Assembly (NCBI GenBank): GCA_964514305.1 | Contig: CAZEQD010000070.1 | Span: 1 to 9,593 of the forward strand | Source of the DNA: CAZEQD01 sp964514305 | Lineage (GTDB): Bacteria; Acidobacteriota; Aminicenantia; Aminicenantales; Aminicenantaceae | Direction of reading: 5' to 3' | Length of the DNA stretch: 9,593 nucleotides | In this document: positions 6,094 to 9,593 of the stretch, piece after piece | Layout of the letters: every line of letters starts with the position of its first letter | Numbering within the stretch: the stretch's first letter is position 1 | Made by a program: the position numbers and the translations under genes | The notes under the pieces: generated by a model | What the model saw: the letters and a program-made list of their open reading frames with translations, nothing else | Told to the model about the DNA's origin: nothing | Database searches by the model: none

Positions 6094-8184
6094 GCTTTCC
6101 AGGAACCTCTCAAAGAAATCGGCGGCAGCTTTATAGACCTTAACCCAGCTTCGGTGAAGTAAAAAGCTGTGTATTTCATCGGGGATAATAAGAAGTTCAA
6201 CATGGGCTTTGCCTAACTTTCTCAGGCGTTGGGCCAGATCTGTTGTCTGGACAAAATCAACATTCCTGTCATCATCGCCATGAACAAAGAGGACAGGCGA
6301 TGTCCAGAAGTAGACATCAGCTACAGGAGAAGATTGATAGGCAGAATTCATTAATTCTTCGCCTCTAATATCCCAACCACCTCCATCTCGTCTGCGAGCT
6401 CGCAGCGACCAGTCATGAACTCCGTGCAGATCAACACCAGCCGCAAATAACTCAGAATCGCGGGCTAAACCTAAAGCAGTCAGATAACCTCCATAAGAGC
6501 CTCCCCAAAGACCTATCTTGTTGGGATTTACCTCAGGTCTCTGTTGGAGGTAACGGCCGGCAGCAACGATGTCTTGGTACTCTGAAGCTCCTCTTGGGCC
6601 CTGATTTGGAGCAGTCCGGAAAGCGTAGCCATAGCCAATACCTGAACGGTAATTCACTGATAAAACGACAAAGCCTTTGTTGGCTAAATATTGGTTCATG
6701 GCGTAAGCATTATGGTAATAACCCCGCATATGCCAGCCAAGGAGCATTTGACGGATAGGACCTCCATGCATAAAAATTATAGCCGGGCGATTATCTCCAG
6801 CTTTAGCTCCTTTAGGCAGAAAAAGCTGTCCATGAATTTCTAGGCCATCTGGAGCTTTAAAAATAACTTGCTGAGGCTTGACCAGCTCTTTCATCGGGAA
6901 TTCTCGAGGAATTACCTCCGGAACAATTAATTGCCATTTTTGCTGACCATTTTTCATTATGGCCGGAGCAGCTGGTTGAAAAGCAGTTGAACATAGAAAA
7001 ATTAAATCTTTGCTCTTAGAGGTAAGAACAGGAGCCCATTCTAAGCCTTTGCCAGAAGTAAGTAGCTGGGCTTGGCCGCCGCTAACAGAGATTGACCAGA
7101 GATGGCGGCGGTCGATATCATCTTTATTGGAGTTGAAAATGACAGTTTTCTTATCAGGCGTAAGGAAACTGTCTTCTACTTCAAAATCGCCAGGAGTAAG
7201 GGAAATAAGTTGTCCATCCTTTACTGAAATCGAATAAAGATGCATCCAGCCTTCATGCTCAGAGTAAAAGACAAGCCGGTTATCAGCCGCCCATCTTAAG
7301 GTATGGGCTGGATAATATTGAGCAAACCCTCCAGTAGCATTAGGACATTCCCACAGAAGTCTTGCCTGGCCAGTGGCTACCTCAACTACCATTAAGGAAT
7401 ATTTCTGACTTTCTCTAAAAGAATCAGAAGCCAGGCCAGGAAAACGGATAAAAGCAATATATTTTCCGTCCGGCGACCATACTGGATAAACATCCCTATC
7501 AACGGAAGGTGACAACCATCTGATTGATTTTTTCTGGAGGTCATAAATGCCAATAAAGCTATGGTCTTCTCGATAGCTGGTAAAAGCCAGCTTGGAGCCG
7601 TCCGGCGACCAGGTTTGTTGACTGTTTCTTCCTCTGGCATGAAAGAGAAGTTTCGGCTTTAATTTTCTATCGAGAGAAGCTAGGTATATTCTCCCCCTTA
7701 GGTTGTAAGCTACTTGATTAGCTGTTGGGGAAGGAACGGGATTGCTGCCTCGACCTATGCGCCAGGGCTTACCGCCGGCTATTCTAACGGCCCAAATAGC
7801 TTGTTCAGCTCCTTGAGGATTGGAAGTTGGATTGGGATATTCTCCAGCTCTGTTGGCCGAGCCTCCTCTTACATAAACAATAATTGTCCCTTCGAAGTTA
7901 AAGGCCAGGTGTCCAAGCTCATATCCATCATCTAAATTATAAGAAGTTTGCTGATAAGCTTTATACTTGGGCCCTTTGGCTACCCAAATATTTCTCTTGC
8001 CCTTCCAATTAAAAACCCAGGCTGCTAAATCTCCCCTAGGCGAGACCACCAGATTTGAAGGGAAAGCATAACTCATCACATCTTCCAAAGGAAATGAATG
8101 CGCCTGCGGCAAAATCAGTAAAGGAAACAGGAAGACCAGAAGCCAAAGTAGACTGGTTTTTTGTTTAAGATTTGAATGATTCAT
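6082..8184 (-). CDS. Secreted S9 family (prolyl oligopeptidase-type) serine peptidase
   Basis: This 700-residue peptidase is probably exported. A Sec-type signal peptide covers residues 1-30: Lys8 in a polar start, then a hydrophobic run from about 12 to 26 and a likely cleavage after AHS30. Residues 31 to about 430 look like a TolB/PD40-type beta-propeller, with WSPDG blades near residues 190 and 235. The C-terminal alpha/beta-hydrolase domain has HGGP at 473-476 for the oxyanion hole. The nucleophile is Ser563 in GGSYGGY, Asp639 is in VHGDDDRNV, and His672 is in DEIHSF. The triad is therefore complete. The likely role is cleavage of short peptides in the periplasm or outside the cell; an acylaminoacyl-peptidase or dipeptidyl-peptidase activity cannot be told apart by eye. 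The ATG has a strong AAGGAGG (8195-8189) four bases upstream. The last three residues and stop are contributed by a 7-bp repeat array. Confidence 0.93.
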   Translation of the reverse strand: MNHSNLKQKTSLLWLLVFLFPLLILPQAHSFPLEDVMSYAFPSNLVVSPRGDLAAWVFNWKGKRNIWVAKGPKYKAYQQTSYNLDDGYELGHLAFNFEGTIIVYVRGGSANRAGEYPNPTSNPQGAEQAIWAVRIAGGKPWRIGRGSNPVPSPTANQVAYNLRGRIYLASLDRKLKPKLLFHARGRNSQQTWSPDGSKLAFTSYREDHSFIGIYDLQKKSIRWLSPSVDRDVYPVWSPDGKYIAFIRFPGLASDSFRESQKYSLMVVEVATGQARLLWECPNATGGFAQYYPAHTLRWAADNRLVFYSEHEGWMHLYSISVKDGQLISLTPGDFEVEDSFLTPDKKTVIFNSNKDDIDRRHLWSISVSGGQAQLLTSGKGLEWAPVLTSKSKDLIFLCSTAFQPAAPAIMKNGQQKWQLIVPEVIPREFPMKELVKPQQVIFKAPDGLEIHGQLFLPKGAKAGDNRPAIIFMHGGPIRQMLLGWHMRGYYHNAYAMNQYLANKGFVVLSVNYRSGIGYGYAFRTAPNQGPRGASEYQDIVAAGRYLQQRPEVNPNKIGLWGGSYGGYLTALGLARDSELFAAGVDLHGVHDWSLRARRRDGGGWDIRGEELMNSAYQSSPVADVYFWTSPVLFVHGDDDRNVDFVQTTDLAQRLRKLGKAHVELLIIPDEIHSFLLHRSWVKVYKAAADFFERFLESSKQ

Positions 8185-8224
8185 TTTCCCTCCTTCTTTT
8201 TATGATTTAATATGGAGATAATTT

Positions 8225-8252
8225 ATTATAATCAAATATTTCTTGGTGTAAA
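8225..8252 (-). promoter_or_regulatory. Sigma-70-type promoter for the S9 peptidase gene
   Basis: On the minus strand TTTACA (8252-8247, five of six consensus matches) is followed after 16 bases by a perfect TATAAT (8230-8225). Transcription would begin near 8218, giving a leader of about 34 bases that includes the AAGGAGG ribosome site. This is the best promoter match I found in the window. Confidence 0.6.
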
Positions 8253-8277
8253 GCTTTTAGGAAAGTGAAAGATGGGA

Positions 8278-8348
8278 AGTAAAAAGCAAAATGAAAGAGA
8301 CCCCAAGGTAAAAGATTGAAAGTTTAAGGTTTAAAGCAAGAAAGTGAA
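8278..8348 (+). repeat. Degenerate plus-strand copy of the 7-bp array between S9 peptidase and folK
   Basis: On the plus strand AGTAAAA (8278-8284), AGCAAAA (8285-8291) and AGGTAAA (8306-8312) keep the 7-base register. After a one-base slip come AGTTTAA (8321-8327), GGTTTAA (8328-8334) and AGCAAGA (8335-8341). The order again runs from AGTAAA-like to the AGCAAGA-like end unit. Where the TGTAGG hairpin would be expected, an oppositely oriented array (8353-8380) follows instead. Bases 8316-8333 can pair with 8353-8370 with about three mismatches around a roughly 19-base loop. Confidence 0.6.
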
Positions 8349-8352
8349 AGTC

Positions 8353-8380
8353 GTAAACTTTTAACTTTCAACATTAAACT
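8353..8380 (-). repeat. 7-bp array immediately downstream of folK
   Basis: Read on the minus strand, four contiguous units are AGTTTAA (8380-8374), TGTTGAA (8373-8367), AGTTAAA (8366-8360) and AGTTTAC (8359-8353). The array begins five bases after the folK TAG stop, on the coding strand. Three of four units contain a stop triplet. It faces the plus-strand copy at 8278-8348, so the two can form a long imperfect stem in RNA from either strand. Confidence 0.65.
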
Positions 8381-8385
8381 ATTCC

Positions 8386-8871
8386 CTAGAGATTGTTGAT
8401 TTTTGTGACCTTAGCTTTATCTTTTGAACTCTCTAACAACTCTTTAATTGTTTTTTTTAAAAGGGGATGACCGCTGTCAGGGGAAATTTCTGCCAAAGGG
8501 ATTAAAACAAAATTTCTTTGGTGCAAACGGGGATGAGGTATGGTCAATCGAGCTGTAGACAAGACAAAATCCTCAGCTAAAAGGATATCGATGTCAATTA
8601 TTCTTGGGCCTTTCCAAGCTTTAACCTTTCTGCCCATTTTGGCCTCTATATTTTTTATTAAATCCAAAAGGTCAAGAGGCTTAAGCCCTGTTTCAACTTC
8701 AATCACCTGGTTGTAAAACTCTGGTTGTTGAAGATAATCAACTGGTTGAGTTTCATAAAGAGAAGAGCTCTTAAGAATTTTTATTTTTTCTTTTTTTAAA
8801 AAAGATAATGCCTGCTCTAAATTATGAGCTCTATCGCCCAAATTACTGCCAAGACTCAAAAAATACCTCAT
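8386..8871 (-). CDS. folK: 2-amino-4-hydroxy-6-hydroxymethyldihydropteridine pyrophosphokinase
   Basis: This 161-residue cytoplasmic enzyme (HPPK) transfers pyrophosphate from ATP to 6-hydroxymethyl-7,8-dihydropterin in folate synthesis. The N-terminus has the family start LSLGSNLGDR at residues 5-14. The segments SSLYETQPV (36-44) and PEFYNQVIEVET (50-61) are conserved. The core GRKVKAWKGPRIIDIDILL (80-98) carries Arg90 and the magnesium ligands Asp93 and Asp95. PHPRLHQRNFVLIPL (112-126) follows. Length is typical. The start at 8871 is fixed by the family N-terminus. The ribosome site is weak (AGGA about three bases upstream). Neither folP nor folB is adjacent, so the gene stands apart from other folate genes in view. 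A 7-bp array follows the stop. Confidence 0.97.
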   Translation of the reverse strand: MRYFLSLGSNLGDRAHNLEQALSFLKKEKIKILKSSSLYETQPVDYLQQPEFYNQVIEVETGLKPLDLLDLIKNIEAKMGRKVKAWKGPRIIDIDILLAEDFVLSTARLTIPHPRLHQRNFVLIPLAEISPDSGHPLLKKTIKELLESSKDKAKVTKINNL

Positions 8872-9191
8872 ATTCCTAAAATAATTTGATATCAGATTTT
8901 TAAATGTTTAATTATGGCTCATCGCAATAATGGTGTATGCCACCTCTCAAGAGATAATATTTAGCTCCTTCTAGATTAAATAATGGCCAGAGGAGTTTGT
9001 TTTTATGAATTTCTCAAGCAAAATCATATATTATGCTCTCAGAAAATTCAATCATCCATAGTAAAATGTAGGGCCCGCTGTCCTCATAGCACCGTTAACC
9101 TTATAGTCCGCTCGGAGAGCGGTCCTACAGATTTATAAATTACTCGATTTTTAAGATAAAATATGTAATGATTTAAGCGAGGATTATTAAT
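8872..9191. other. Intergenic region between folK and the small uncharacterised gene
   Basis: This 320-base region lies upstream of two divergent genes. It holds the TGTAGG-type double hairpin at 9060-9130. At 9008-9049 an imperfect inverted repeat pairs an AATTTCT..AAGCA arm with a TGCTCTCAGAAAATT arm. A possible 18-codon reading frame (9005-9061) overlaps that repeat. Promoter-like AT-rich hexamers exist on both sides, such as TAAAAT at 9157-9162, but none has a convincing -35 partner. No tRNA or convincing protein gene is seen. Confidence 0.5.
9060..9130 (+). repeat. TGTAGG-class hairpin element with a second hairpin
   Basis: One 7-bp unit, AGTAAAA (9060-9066), is followed directly by TGTAGG (9067-9072), and the block continues to ACCGTTAACC (9091-9100). 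This corresponds to the hairpin part of the copies at 24-52 and 5494-5520. Next comes a strong hairpin: CCGCTC (9108-9113), a 3-base loop and GAGCGG (9117-9122), followed by TCCTACA. TGTAGG at the left end and CCTACA (9124-9129) at the right end form terminal inverted repeats around the whole unit, as in the copy at 3839-3870. No T-run follows. Confidence 0.65.
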
Positions 9192-9542
9192 ATGCAAAAA
9201 ATAGAAAAATGGCGAGTGGAAGAGTTAGCCCTTGTCCTCAATCACCTCAGCCAGTTGCTAAGAAGGGGCGATAATTGTGAATGGGCCAATGTTTTCAGTC
9301 ATTTCCATCAGGAATCAAAACATATAATTGATAAAAACGAGTTTGATCAACATCTTTTAGAAAAATTAATTACTAACATAAAAAACTGCTTTTCAGGCTT
9401 ACATTCACTTCAGAACATAGTTCTTTGGCACTTAAATACGAGAGAAAGCGCCAACCTTAATCAGGAATTTCAGCGATACCGAGCACGCCTTTTAAAGATT
9501 ATGGAGGATGTCGAAAAAAGGCTAATTGAGTATGTAAATTAG
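9192..9542 (+). CDS. Uncharacterised small protein, possibly DUF6966-like
   Basis: This 116-residue soluble protein has no signal peptide or membrane segment. It appears mostly helical. Visible features are LSQLLRRGDNCEWANVFSHF at residues 19-38, CFSGLHSLQNIVLW at 66-79, and a charged C-terminal helix that includes EFQRYRARLLKIMEDVEK. The pattern of a helix ending in a glycine turn, then a WA..F..F segment, then F.G..SL..IVL resembles, from memory, small proteins annotated as DUF6966. I cannot confirm that without a profile search. The ATG has GAGGA about eight bases upstream (9179-9183), which supports the start. It lies alone, divergent from folK; its right-hand neighbour is outside the window. 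No function is proposed. Confidence 0.75.
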   Translation: MQKIEKWRVEELALVLNHLSQLLRRGDNCEWANVFSHFHQESKHIIDKNEFDQHLLEKLITNIKNCFSGLHSLQNIVLWHLNTRESANLNQEFQRYRARLLKIMEDVEKRLIEYVN

Positions 9543-9593
9543 ACTACTTGTCTTTAAAGAATTAAAGCTCAAGAAAACCGAATCTTTTGATTA
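9543..9593. other. Right-edge intergenic DNA
   Basis: These last 51 bases follow the TAG stop of the small gene. TTTAAAGAATTAAAGCTCAAG (from 9554) loosely recalls the AGTTTAA/GGCAAGA end of the repeat element, but the 7-base register is poor. The window ends before this can be judged. Confidence 0.25.

Noticed and set aside
7392..7640. Alternate-frame minus-strand reading frame inside the S9 peptidase
   Set aside because: It overlaps the beta-propeller region in another frame and has no ribosome site or family motif.
8872..9060. tRNA or small structured RNA gene
   Set aside because: I found no cloverleaf, anticodon arm or CCA end; only an imperfect inverted repeat at 9008-9049.

Overview
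This AT-rich window (roughly 40% GC by eye) holds seven complete, intact protein genes and a family of intergenic repeats. I see no rRNA, tRNA, CRISPR array, transposase or phage gene. It looks like a chromosomal segment of a free-living bacterium with an outer membrane or periplasm. The secreted S9 peptidase and the animal/plant-type lysine-degradation enzymes suggest something near Acidobacteriota or Candidatus Aminicenantes. That placement is a low-confidence inference from protein style; no marker gene proves it.

Left part (162-3678, minus strand): a three-gene operon transcribed right to left. The first gene encodes lysine-ketoglutarate reductase and the second encodes saccharopine dehydrogenase. 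Together they match the two halves of the fused animal/plant enzyme AASS and would convert lysine plus 2-oxoglutarate to aminoadipate semialdehyde plus glutamate. The third gene encodes a MEMO1-like protein (AmmeMemoRadiSam protein B) with a TTG start. Its usual AMMECR1 and radical-SAM partners are not in view.

Middle (3679-5912): a divergent intergenic region with a perfect 14-bp hairpin, then cysS (cysteinyl-tRNA synthetase) and yraN (UPF0102 nuclease-fold protein) on the plus strand. cysS may be translated from a leaderless or nearly leaderless mRNA.

Right part (5913-9593): a secreted S9 prolyl-oligopeptidase-type peptidase (minus, with a good sigma-70 promoter), folK (minus), a 320-base gap, and a small uncharacterised protein (plus).

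The most unusual content lies between the genes. At least seven intergenic sites carry pieces of one composite element. It is an array of 7-bp units, grading from AGTAAAG-like through AGTTTAA-like to GGCAAGA-like, followed by a hairpin that begins TGTAGG. Several arrays begin 5-6 bases after a stop codon, on the coding strand of that gene. In the S9 peptidase gene the array supplies the last three codons and the stop. Most units contain TAA, TAG or TGA, so the 7-base period places stops in all three frames.
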